A stretch of DNA of 64,000 nt. Origin: Streptomyces sp. H39-S7. Its GTDB lineage: Bacteria; Actinomycetota; Actinomycetes; Streptomycetales; Streptomycetaceae. How positions within the stretch are numbered: the first letter of the stretch is position 1; each line of letters begins with the position of its first letter. The notes below the pieces were generated by a model, which worked only from the letters and a program-made list of their open reading frames with translations, was not told the origin of the DNA and ran no database searches. Location of the stretch: assembly GCF_027158205.1 (NCBI RefSeq), contig NZ_JAPVLU010000034.1, positions 49,137 through 113,136 on the forward strand, given 5' to 3'. Both the position numbers and the translations under genes were made by a program. Shown piece after piece: positions 49,599 to 56,860 of the stretch.

Positions 49599-49792
49599 TC
49601 GAAGGCGAGTACCCGAACGCATCACCGCGGGTCGTGAGAACGCGGATCATCAACGTCACGCCCGGCATCGACGGCTACCGCTGGCGGTGCGGGCGCTGCC
49701 CCTCCCAGGCCGACCGGCCCTTCCCCTACGAGTTCGCCGCCTACCAGGACGCCGAGCGGGACCACCCGTACTGCGCTGCCGTCCCGACGTGA
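49595..49792 (+). CDS. Hypothetical small protein with a CxxC motif
   Basis: 65-aa protein starting ATG 49595 (ATGA overlap with the preceding gene). It has TRIINVTPGIDGYRWRCGRCPSQADRPFPYEF with a single CGRC knuckle and a C-terminal YQDAERDHPYCAAVPT. A small zinc- or nucleic-acid-binding protein is possible. Its stop is 4 bp from the convergent MFS gene. The frame is open upstream through the previous gene, but that region looks like a shadow. Confidence 0.62.
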   Translation: MIEGEYPNASPRVVRTRIINVTPGIDGYRWRCGRCPSQADRPFPYEFAAYQDAERDHPYCAAVPT

Positions 49793-49796
49793 GCGC

Positions 49797-51179
49797 TCAG
49801 GCCCGGGTCTGCGCGGAACGCGGAAGCAGGGCGGCGATCACCAGGCCGATCAGACCGGCGGCGGCGAGGACGGCCATCGCCGTCGCATACGCGTGGTCGT
49901 TGAGGCCGGACACCAGGATGGTGCCGGCGATCGCGGTCCCGAAGGACGAGCCGAGGTTCGACACACTGCGCGACAGCCCCGAGATCTCCCCCTGACGCTC
50001 CTCCGGGAAGGCCGACTGCACCACGTTGACCGAGGGGGTGAGCATCACCCCCAGGCCGAGCCCGATCATGAGCAACCCTGGGGCGAAGGCCCAGGGACTC
50101 GGCGAACCCGCCACGAGAGCGAGGAGGACACCGACCCCGGCGACGCACAGCACGAACCCGGCCATGATCAGCGTCCGCTGCGGCCTGCGTTTGGCCAGCC
50201 GTTCGGCCGCCAGGGACGAGGACAGCACGCCGAGGGTCGCGGCGGTGAAGATCACCCCGGTCTGTACGGCGTCGTAGCCGCGGACGACCTGCAAGAACGT
50301 GGCCACCGTGAACGAGGTGCCCATGAGCACCAGCCACTGGAGGTTCTGGGTGACCAGCCCGAGGTTCGAGGCACGGTCGTGGAACAGCGCGGTGGACAGC
50401 AGGGGTTCGCGGCCCGAGCGCTCCTGGGTGCGCACCCAGTGCAGGAACCACAGCAGCACGAGGACGCCGGCCGCGATCAGTGCGGCCATCAGCCACAGGT
50501 TGTTGTCGGCAGCGAGGATGCCCATGACCACCAGGACCAGGCCTGCCGCGGACAGCACGGCGCCGCGGACGTCGAAGGACCGCGTGGGGTCCGGCGGGAG
50601 GGGATCGGGGATCGAGCGGCTCAGCAGCAGGATCACCCCGATCACCAGGGCCTGGAACACGAATGCCGCCCGCCAGCCGATCCCGGAGGTGATCAGCCCG
50701 CCGATCAGCGGCCCGGCCGCGGCGCCCACCCCGCCCGCCGCCATGATCATGCCGAACGCGCGGGCGCGGGCGGCGAGGTCGTGGAACAGCAGCGTGGTGA
50801 GGATGTAGACCGGCGGGATCAACAGGGCCGTACCGACACCCTCCAGGATGGAGTTCCCGAGGATCAGCACACCCAGCCCCGGCGCCGCGGCGCTCAGCAA
50901 CGCGCCCACTCCGTAGATCGCCAGGCCTGCCAGGAAGCACCGCTTGCGGCCGAACCGGTCGGTCGCCTTGCCGCCGGGAATCATCAGGGCGGCCATGACC
51001 AGCAGGAACGTGGTGATGGCGACCTGGACGCCCTGCACGGTGGTATCCAGGTCCTGACTGATGTCGTTGATCATCACGTTCATGTTCGAACCGGCGAAGC
51101 TGCAGATGAACTGCGCCAGCGCGAGCGGAGCGAGCACGCGCCGCCCCGCCACCGAGGGCATGTTCGTCGCGGTCACCAC
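49797..51179 (-). CDS. MFS transporter (DHA2-like)
   Basis: 460-aa major facilitator with about 14 TM helices. Motif A region GGKATDRFGRKRCFLAGL, motif C-like GMIMAAGGVGAAAGPLIGGLI and, at about residue 215, VLSAAGLVLVVMGILAA. It is of the drug:H+ antiporter-2 type, but has no obvious resistance marker nearby. Start GTG 51179 (an adjacent GTG at 51176 is possible). Confidence 0.9.
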   Translation of the reverse strand: MVTATNMPSVAGRRVLAPLALAQFICSFAGSNMNVMINDISQDLDTTVQGVQVAITTFLLVMAALMIPGGKATDRFGRKRCFLAGLAIYGVGALLSAAAPGLGVLILGNSILEGVGTALLIPPVYILTTLLFHDLAARARAFGMIMAAGGVGAAAGPLIGGLITSGIGWRAAFVFQALVIGVILLLSRSIPDPLPPDPTRSFDVRGAVLSAAGLVLVVMGILAADNNLWLMAALIAAGVLVLLWFLHWVRTQERSGREPLLSTALFHDRASNLGLVTQNLQWLVLMGTSFTVATFLQVVRGYDAVQTGVIFTAATLGVLSSSLAAERLAKRRPQRTLIMAGFVLCVAGVGVLLALVAGSPSPWAFAPGLLMIGLGLGVMLTPSVNVVQSAFPEERQGEISGLSRSVSNLGSSFGTAIAGTILVSGLNDHAYATAMAVLAAAGLIGLVIAALLPRSAQTRA

Positions 51180-51254
51180 GTGTCCTTCCCGAGGGGAACC
51201 GGACTTCCGGCCGCAGCGCCCACCGCCCGGGACCCGGCCGGTCCCATCCGGTGT

Positions 51255-51542
51255 TCAGGAGTTGAGGATCCGGCTCTTCTGGGTCTCGAATTCGGCATCG
51301 GTGAGCAGACCCTGGGTCCTCAGCTCGCCGAGCTCCTTGAGCTGCGCGATTTTGGTGTCCATGGTCATGACCGGGGCCGCGGGGGCCGCGGGGGCCGGTG
51401 CGGCCGCCGCGGGCTGGTCGAGGGCATGCTGGTGTTCCTCCTGGGCCCATCGGCCGCCCTGCCGTCGCGAGACACGGTTCGACACGGCGGTGGCGGTGCC
51501 CGCGACCACAGCGGTTCGGGCGACTCCTCGAAGCAGACCCAT
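51255..51542 (-). CDS. SHOCT domain protein
   Basis: 95-aa protein with an N-terminal hydrophobic segment (RGVARTAVVAGTATAVSNRV), an Ala/Pro linker and a C-terminal SHOCT domain (IAQLKELGELRTQGLLTDAEFETQKSRIL). SHOCT domains are oligomerisation modules, typically at protein C-termini. Function unknown. It is 60 bp downstream of the DUF6325 gene on the same strand, so the two likely share a transcript. Confidence 0.88.
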   Translation of the reverse strand: MGLLRGVARTAVVAGTATAVSNRVSRRQGGRWAQEEHQHALDQPAAAAPAPAAPAAPVMTMDTKIAQLKELGELRTQGLLTDAEFETQKSRILNS

Positions 51543-51602
51543 GACCTTGTCCTTCCAGTGGGGTGGTGTTCGCTCACGCTGCCTGGTGCTGCCCGCCCGG
51601 GG

Positions 51603-52046
51603 TCAGACGGCTGGTTCGGCGGCCTCCAGTGCCGCCAGGAGGGCTTGCACGGGGATCCGGCCGCTGGCCACCAACTGGGCGCCGCCACGGCGCAGGGCGG
51701 TCGCGAACGGCGCCGCCCAGACGTTCTCGTACACCAGGATTCCGGCGGCGGAACCGGGTTCCAGCACCCCGCTCGCCTCGCGCAGGTCGTCCTCGTTCAT
51801 CAGACCCGAGGAAGCGCCTTCGAAGACCTCCAGTTCGGCGACACCGTCTCCGTCCAGGTCGCCGGCCCGGATCCCGACGACCGAACCGTCCAGCTCCTTC
51901 CTGACGAACGTCAGGTCCAGGATCCGGATGATGTCGCGGTCCACCAGGTCCAGGAGCAGCGGCAGACCCTCGCCGGTCATCCGGTTCCCAGGGAACTCGA
52001 TCACGATGTAGTCGATGGGTCCCATCTCGTTGAATGCGTCACTCAC
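51603..52046 (-). CDS. DUF6325 family protein
   Basis: 147-aa acidic protein: MGPIDYIVIEFPGNRMTGE, GLPLLLDLVDRDIIRILDLTFV, ELEVFEGASSGLM and ALRRGGAQLVASGRIP. This matches the actinobacterial DUF6325 family, often next to SHOCT proteins. Function unknown; acidic repeats with hydrophobic helices suggest a membrane-associated or stress role, but this is only inference. Start GTG 52046 with a GAGGAG site. Confidence 0.82.
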   Translation of the reverse strand: MSDAFNEMGPIDYIVIEFPGNRMTGEGLPLLLDLVDRDIIRILDLTFVRKELDGSVVGIRAGDLDGDGVAELEVFEGASSGLMNEDDLREASGVLEPGSAAGILVYENVWAAPFATALRRGGAQLVASGRIPVQALLAALEAAEPAV

Positions 52047-52097
52047 GTCGACTCCTCATGTACTGCGTCGCACTCCGACCTGCCGGCCGCCGCGCTT

Positions 52098-52268
52098 TCA
52101 GCGGCTCAGCGGGTCCTTCCACCGGTCGGCCCAGGGGGCGCCGGCGCCGGGTCGGACGCTCGCCGGGTTCAGCGCTGCTCCGATGATGCCGAGGTGGCTG
52201 AATCCCTGGGCGTGGTCGGAGATCGGGGGGAGCCTGTCTCGGTCATGGTCGACTCCTTCACGCCATGG
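52098..52268 (-). pseudogene. GH15-like C-terminal fragment (decayed)
   Basis: An open stretch of 56 codons between two stops, without start codon, ends at TGA 52098-52100. It reads PPISDHAQGFSHLGIIGAAL, which matches the usual GH15 C-terminus (QAFSHLGLINAAL), then ends with APWADRWKDPLSR. The rest of the enzyme is not present upstream. It looks like the remnant of a glucoamylase/trehalase-like gene. An overlapping 25-codon ORF in another frame (52169-52246) has a good AAGGAG site but no family resemblance. Confidence 0.5.
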
Positions 52269-52837
52269 TCAGGTGTACGCCTGGCTGAGCGCCCGGGCGG
52301 CCGGGAGGTGGTGACGGCGGTACGTGTGCAGAGCCGGAGCGGGCGGAATGACGCAGAACGGCCGCGGTGGCGAGCCGCTTCCCATCCCGCCGACGAAGGC
52401 CGGTCAGCGAGCCGGGACCGGCCAGACACACAGTCCCGTCGAAGCGGGCTCCCGCAGTAACCCCGATGGCCCCATATTGTTAAAGAAACCGCAGCACGGG
52501 GCGGTCACGGCACTGCTGCGGAGTGCCGCTCCCGCGTTCACTGACCACGCTACGCCTCGTGAAACCCCTTGTCGCGCTGTCAGGACCGCCGCTGGATCGG
52601 GCGGCCTCCGCCCTGCGGTTCCAGGCGGCCGCCCGACGAGTCCGTCCTCGCGCCCTAGGCGGGCGCCGGTGAGCACGCCACCCCGGGAGAGCGCGTCGTT
52701 GCCGGACGGCGCCTGACGCCCAAGTACCTAACGATGACTGATTCCCCGTACGTCCGATCTCCGTACCGTTTTGACCTGCAGGAACGCAGCGCGGCGAAGA
52801 GCACCGCAGCGCACATCGACCGCAGGGAGAACCGGAT
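52269..52837. other. Gene-poor region with palindromes
   Basis: No convincing gene in about 570 bp. It holds small hairpins (GCGCCC-taggc-GGGCGC at 52650-52666) and, before the SnoaL-like gene, a dyad GTACG-9 nt-CGTAC (52748-52766), a possible operator. The local AT content is slightly higher near 52475. Confidence 0.45.
52748..52766. promoter_or_regulatory. Dyad upstream of SnoaL-like/MFS pair
   Basis: GTACG (52748-52752) / CGTAC (52762-52766) around a 9-bp centre, about 70 bp upstream of the ATG. A regulator would have to come from elsewhere, as no adjacent gene encodes one. Confidence 0.35.
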
Positions 52838-53203
52838 ATGAGCGACACCCACTACATCATCGAGCGCTACCTCGCCACCTGGAACGAGACCGACCCGGCC
52901 GCCCGCCGCGCGGCGATCGACGAGCTGTGGGCCGACGACGCCAACTACACCGACCCGCTGGTGGTCGCCGAGGGGCGCGACGCGATCGACGCGACCATCG
53001 GCGCCGTGCAGGCCCAGTTCCCGGGACTCGTCTTCACGCTGGGCGGGCCGGTGGACGCCCACCACGGCATCGCCCGCTTCACCTGGGAACTGGGCCCGGC
53101 CGGCGGCGAGTCGCTGGTGATCGGATTCGACGTCGCGGTGCTGACGGAGGACGGCCGGCTGCGCAGCGTCCTCGGCTTCCTCGACAAGGTCCCGGCCGCC
53201 TGA
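52838..53203 (+). CDS. SnoaL-like (NTF2-fold) protein
   Basis: 121-aa protein with NTF2-like layout: YIIERYLATWNETDPAARRAAIDELWADDANYTDPLVVAEGRDAI spread over residues 7-50, a strand GIARFTWELGPAGGE and a C-terminal hydrophobic strand GRLRSVLGFLDK. Such proteins act as small-ligand binders or isomerases. It begins with ATG 52838 after a GGAG site and is followed 80 bp later by an MFS exporter, with which it is probably co-transcribed. Confidence 0.82.
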   Translation: MSDTHYIIERYLATWNETDPAARRAAIDELWADDANYTDPLVVAEGRDAIDATIGAVQAQFPGLVFTLGGPVDAHHGIARFTWELGPAGGESLVIGFDVAVLTEDGRLRSVLGFLDKVPAA

Positions 53204-53283
53204 GCAGCCGCCGCCCCGGGGGCGGGCCCGTCCGGCCCGCCCCCGCAGCACCCCGACCCCTTCTTGCCCACAGGAGTTCCGCC

Positions 53284-54744
53284 ATGGCATCGCCCCTCAC
53301 CGACGAACGCACCGTCCCCTCCACCGTCGCCCCTCAGCGGCCGCCCGGCCGCCGGCCGTGGCTCGGTCTGGCGGTTCTCCTGATCGCGACCTTCATGACC
53401 GCGCTCGACTTCTTCATCGTCAATGTCGCGATCCCCTCCGTGCAGGTGGACCTGCACGCCGGCACCGCGTCGATCCAGTGGGTCGTCGCGGGCTTCGGAC
53501 TCGCCCTGGCCACCGGGCTGATCACCGCCGGAAGGCTGGGTGACATGTTCGGCCGCAGACGGATCTTCGCCGTCGGACTGGCGCTGTTCACCCTGACCTC
53601 GGTGGCCTGCGGACTCGCCCCGACCGCCGGAACCCTCGTGGCCTCGCGCGTACTGCAGGGCCTGGCGGCCGCGCTGATGGGCCCGCAGGTGCTCTCCATC
53701 ATCCAGACCGACTACGCCGGCAAGGCACAGGCCCGCGCGTTCAGCATGTACGGGCTGACCATGGGCGTCGGCGCGGTGTTCGGCCAGCTGATCGGCGGCC
53801 TGCTCATCAAGGCGGACCTCCTCGGACTCGACTGGCGAGCCTGCTTCCTCATCAACCTGCCGGTCGGCGCGGTGACGCTGCTCCTCGTCCCGCGGGCCCT
53901 GACCGAGTCCCGCGCGCCGCAGCGCCCCCGACTCGACGTCACCGGCGTCCTGCTGTCGACCGTCGCGGTCGTCGCCCTCGTGCTGCCGCTCATCCAGGGC
54001 CGTGAGCAGGGCTGGCCGCTGTGGACCTGGCTGAGCCTGGCGCTGTCCGCCGTGCTCTTCGCGGAGTTCGGCGTGCACCAGTACCGGCTGGGCCGCCGCG
54101 GCGGCGACCCGCTGCTCAGCACCGCGCTGTTCAAGGAGCGGACGTTCACCGTCGGCGCCCTCGCCCAGCTGGTGTTCTGGATCGGCCAGGCGTCCTTCTT
54201 CCTCGTACTCGCCCTGTACCTGCAGCAGGGCCGCGGTCTGGACGCGCTCTCCTCCGGCGTGGTCTTCACCGCGATCGGAGCCGGCTACATGATCACGTCG
54301 ACCACGGCCCACCACCTGTCCGCCCGGCTCGGCCGGCACACCATCTCGGTCGGCGCCCTCGCCATGGTCCTCGGCCTGGGGCTGCTGTGGGAGGCCTCGC
54401 AGAGCATCGGCACCACCGGCGGCACCGGGTGGCTGGTCCCCGGACTGTTCTTCGACGGCCTGGGGATGGGCATGGTCATCGCGCCTCTCACCACCACCGT
54501 GCTGCGGGGTGTCACGCCCCAACTGGTCGGCTCCGCCTCCGGGGCCGTCGCCACCCTCCAGCAGGTCGGCGGAGCACTGGGGGTCGCGCTGATCGGGATC
54601 ATCTTCTACGACGCGGTCGGCAGCGGACCGGCGGAGTCGTTCCCGCACGCCTTCGGCCTCAGCCTCGTCTTCCTCATGGGCGTCGAACTCGCCCTCGCCG
54701 CACTCGTCCTGCTGCTGCCCCGCAGGGCGGCCACCGCCGGATGA
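53284..54744 (+). CDS. MFS drug:H+ antiporter-2 family exporter
   Basis: 486-aa transporter with about 14 TM helices. TM1 motif D1 is seen as LIATFMTALDFFIVNVAIPSV, motif A as GRLGDMFGRRRIFAVGLAL and motif C as YGLTMGVGAVFGQLIGGLL. It resembles EmrB/QacA-type exporters. ATG 53284 follows an AGGAG site. A large stem-loop terminator follows it. Confidence 0.93.
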   Translation: MASPLTDERTVPSTVAPQRPPGRRPWLGLAVLLIATFMTALDFFIVNVAIPSVQVDLHAGTASIQWVVAGFGLALATGLITAGRLGDMFGRRRIFAVGLALFTLTSVACGLAPTAGTLVASRVLQGLAAALMGPQVLSIIQTDYAGKAQARAFSMYGLTMGVGAVFGQLIGGLLIKADLLGLDWRACFLINLPVGAVTLLLVPRALTESRAPQRPRLDVTGVLLSTVAVVALVLPLIQGREQGWPLWTWLSLALSAVLFAEFGVHQYRLGRRGGDPLLSTALFKERTFTVGALAQLVFWIGQASFFLVLALYLQQGRGLDALSSGVVFTAIGAGYMITSTTAHHLSARLGRHTISVGALAMVLGLGLLWEASQSIGTTGGTGWLVPGLFFDGLGMGMVIAPLTTTVLRGVTPQLVGSASGAVATLQQVGGALGVALIGIIFYDAVGSGPAESFPHAFGLSLVFLMGVELALAALVLLLPRRAATAG

Positions 54745-54761
54745 CCCCCGCGTGGCGTCCG

Positions 54762-54803
54762 CCGACCCCCGGGGTGCCGTCTGGACGGCACCGAGGGGGT
54801 CGG
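54762..54803 (+). terminator. Long stem-loop terminator after MFS gene
   Basis: Two-part inverted repeat: CCGACCCCC (54762-54770) / GGGGGTCGG (54795-54803) and GGTGCCGT (54773-54780) / ACGGCACC (54785-54792), 4-nt loop. It overlaps the probable promoter of the next gene. Confidence 0.72.
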
Positions 54804-54810
54804 CTACGTT
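54781..54810 (+). promoter_or_regulatory. Putative leaderless promoter of the beta-propeller gene
   Basis: -35 CTGGAC (54781-54786), 18-bp spacer and -10 TACGTT (54805-54810), 7 bp before the ATG at 54818. The spacer lies in the right arm of the upstream terminator, so the transcript would start at or near the start codon. Confidence 0.45.
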
Positions 54811-54817
54811 CCGCGGC

Positions 54818-55933
54818 ATGAGTGCCATGGGGATACTGAGACGTACGGTGACCATCGGGTTGTGCGGGGCGGCACTGGTCGCGGTGGCCGCGCTGCCCGC
54901 GCAGGCCGGCCCGCGGGCGGCCGGAGCGGACGGGGCGAAGGTGAGCGTGCCCCAACCGGGCTGGGAACTCAAGGCGACCGGCAGGACCTCCCGGTTCCGC
55001 GGCCTGTCGGCGGTGAACGGCAGGACCGCCTGGGCGGCGGGGTCCGCCGGAACCATCCTCCGGACCACGGACGGCGGCGCCAGTTGGGGCGACGTGTCCC
55101 CGCCGGGCGCGGCGGAACTGGAGTTCCGCGACATCGAGGCGTTCGACGCGCGGCACGCGGTCGCCCTGGCGATCGGCGAGGGCGACGCCTCCCGCGTCTA
55201 CCGGACGCAGGACGGCGGCGCCAGCTGGACCGAGGCGTTCCGCAACCCCGACCCGAAGGCGTTCTACGACTGCCTGGCCTTCTTCGACGCGAGGAACGGA
55301 CTGGCTGTCAGCGACCCGGTGGACGGCAAGTACCGGATCCTGTCGACGGGTGACGGCGGCCGCAGCTGGCACGTACTGCCCTCCACCGGCATGCCCGCCG
55401 CGCAGGACGGCGAGGCCTCCTTCGCGGCGAGCGGCCAGTGCCTGGTCACGTCCGGCGGCCACGACGTGTGGCTGGCCACCGGCGGTGGTGCGGCCTCCCG
55501 CGTGCTGCACTCCGAGGACCGGGGCCTGACGTGGACGGCGGCGCCGACGGTGATTCCGGCCGGCGACCCCGCCAAGGGCGTCTTCGCCCTCGCCTTCCGT
55601 GACGCCCGGCACGGCCTGGCCGTCGGCGGGGACTACCGCGCCGACCAGGCCTCGCCCCAGGCCGGAGCGGTCAGCCGGGACGGCGGCGCCACCTGGACGG
55701 CGTCCGCGACGCCGCCACAGGCGTACCGCTCGGGTGTCGCGTGGCTGCCGTACCTGGGCTTCGCCGCGATCGCGGTCGGGCCGACCGGCAGCGATCTGAC
55801 GCTCGACTCGGGGCGCCGCTGGCGGCGGTTCGACTCCGGGTCCTTCGACACGGTCGACTGCGCGCCCGACCTGAGCTGCTGGGCGTCGGGTGAGAAGGGC
55901 CGGATCGCCCGCCTCACCCTGACCGCCTCCTGA
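54818..55933 (+). CDS. Secreted beta-propeller protein (sialidase/Ycf48-like repeats)
   Basis: 371-aa secreted protein. A signal peptide (residues 1-33, TVTIGLCGAALVAVAALPAQAG) precedes repeats with the Asp-box-like signature T-x-D-G-G-x-S-W: ILRTTDGGASWGDV, RTQDGGASWTEA, ILSTGDGGRSWHVL, VLHSEDRGLTWTAA, VSRDGGATWTAS and LDSGRRWRRF. Six or seven blades of a propeller are apparent. These proteins are often annotated as oxidoreductases or photosystem-assembly-like, but no catalytic residues are evident. Start ATG 54818; leaderless transcription is likely. Confidence 0.85.
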   Translation: MSAMGILRRTVTIGLCGAALVAVAALPAQAGPRAAGADGAKVSVPQPGWELKATGRTSRFRGLSAVNGRTAWAAGSAGTILRTTDGGASWGDVSPPGAAELEFRDIEAFDARHAVALAIGEGDASRVYRTQDGGASWTEAFRNPDPKAFYDCLAFFDARNGLAVSDPVDGKYRILSTGDGGRSWHVLPSTGMPAAQDGEASFAASGQCLVTSGGHDVWLATGGGAASRVLHSEDRGLTWTAAPTVIPAGDPAKGVFALAFRDARHGLAVGGDYRADQASPQAGAVSRDGGATWTASATPPQAYRSGVAWLPYLGFAAIAVGPTGSDLTLDSGRRWRRFDSGSFDTVDCAPDLSCWASGEKGRIARLTLTAS

Positions 55934-55953
55934 GCGCACTGTCCGGGCCGTCG

Positions 55954-55986
55954 GGAGGAGGCGGCCTCCTACCGGCCGCCTCCTCC
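55954..55986. terminator. Bidirectional stem-loop terminator
   Basis: Perfect 13-bp inverted repeat (55954-55966 and 55974-55986, 7-nt loop) between the convergent beta-propeller and 55994-56860 genes. Confidence 0.75.
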
Positions 55987-55993
55987 TCGCCGC

Positions 55994-56860
55994 TCAGCGC
56001 CTCGAGTACGCCTCGGCGTCCCGGGACCCGCTGTGCGGACCCGACTGGGCCGGTACCCGACCGGACGACGACCGGCGCGGTCCCCGGCTGAGGGTGTAGC
56101 CGCCGATCGCGGCGAGCGCGCCGAGCACACCTCCGCCCGCGGTCCACAGCCAGCGGTCGGACCACCAGCCGGACGTCCAACCGCCCTCCGGGGCGGCAAG
56201 CGCGTCCGGCTGGCCCGCGGGGGTCAGCGGGGCGGCCAGCTCGCCGCCCTCGGAGTGCGCTCCCCCGGCGTCCTTCGTCGTCGCCAGGATCTCCGCCTTG
56301 AACGGCTGGCCGAGATCGTCGGCGGGCAGATCGACGACGGTCAGCCGTACGTAGTACGCGCCGGGCAGCGGGTCGTTGGACCGGGTGTCGGCGATCGGCC
56401 GCACCGTGCGCAGTGTGCAGGTGAGGGTGACGGACGGACCCGACTCCGGGCTCCGCACCGTCCGGTCGCCGGAGACGCACGGCTGGCGGCGGCGCAGGCC
56501 GTCGTAGACGTCGATCTGCCAGGTCTGCGCGCCGTGCCGGCCGGCCTGGTCGGGCAGGGTCACCGTCGCCTTGGCGGTCGGGGTCTGCCCGGCGGCGGCC
56601 GGGAACATCCAGTACAGGTAGTCACCGGTCGAGGCGGAGGCCGTGGCCGCCTGACTCTGCCGGATCGCGGTGGCGGTGCGGAAGGCGGTGCCGGCCTCGG
56701 TGGGCGCGGCCTCGTCCTCGGTGCCGGGGCTCGCGCTGCTGTCCGTGCCGCCGCCCGTGCTGGGAGTGGCACCGGGGGTGTCGGCCAGCGCGGTCGCGGC
56801 GGGCCCGAGCAGGGCTGCCCCGGTGAGCAGTGCGGCGGTCACCAGACGTGTCGTACGCAT
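55994..56860 (-). CDS. Secreted/membrane-anchored protein of unknown function (partner of vWA protein)
   Basis: 288-aa protein with a signal peptide (residues 1-27) and a Thr/Ser/Gly-rich stretch, then a folded region with GDYLYWMFPAAAGQTPTAKATVTLPDQ and two Cys (CVSG, LTCTL). It ends with one TM helix (LWTAGGGVLGALAAIGGYTLS) and a basic tail. Start ATG 56860 has a GGAGGAG site and overlaps the vWA stop by 1 bp (TGATG), so the two are coupled. The layout suggests a cell-surface pair with the vWA protein. Confidence 0.72.
   Translation of the reverse strand: MRTTRLVTAALLTGAALLGPAATALADTPGATPSTGGGTDSSASPGTEDEAAPTEAGTAFRTATAIRQSQAATASASTGDYLYWMFPAAAGQTPTAKATVTLPDQAGRHGAQTWQIDVYDGLRRRQPCVSGDRTVRSPESGPSVTLTCTLRTVRPIADTRSNDPLPGAYYVRLTVVDLPADDLGQPFKAEILATTKDAGGAHSEGGELAAPLTPAGQPDALAAPEGGWTSGWWSDRWLWTAGGGVLGALAAIGGYTLSRGPRRSSSGRVPAQSGPHSGSRDAEAYSRR

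Noticed and set aside
44302..49792. Complete prophage or integrative element
   Set aside because: No integrase, excisionase, relaxase, capsid or replication gene and no tRNA-adjacent direct repeat was found.
52169..52246. 25-codon ORF with a good AAGGAG site
   Set aside because: It overlaps the GH15-like fragment in another frame and encodes a Ser/Thr/Pro-rich peptide with no family; the ribosome site may be fortuitous.
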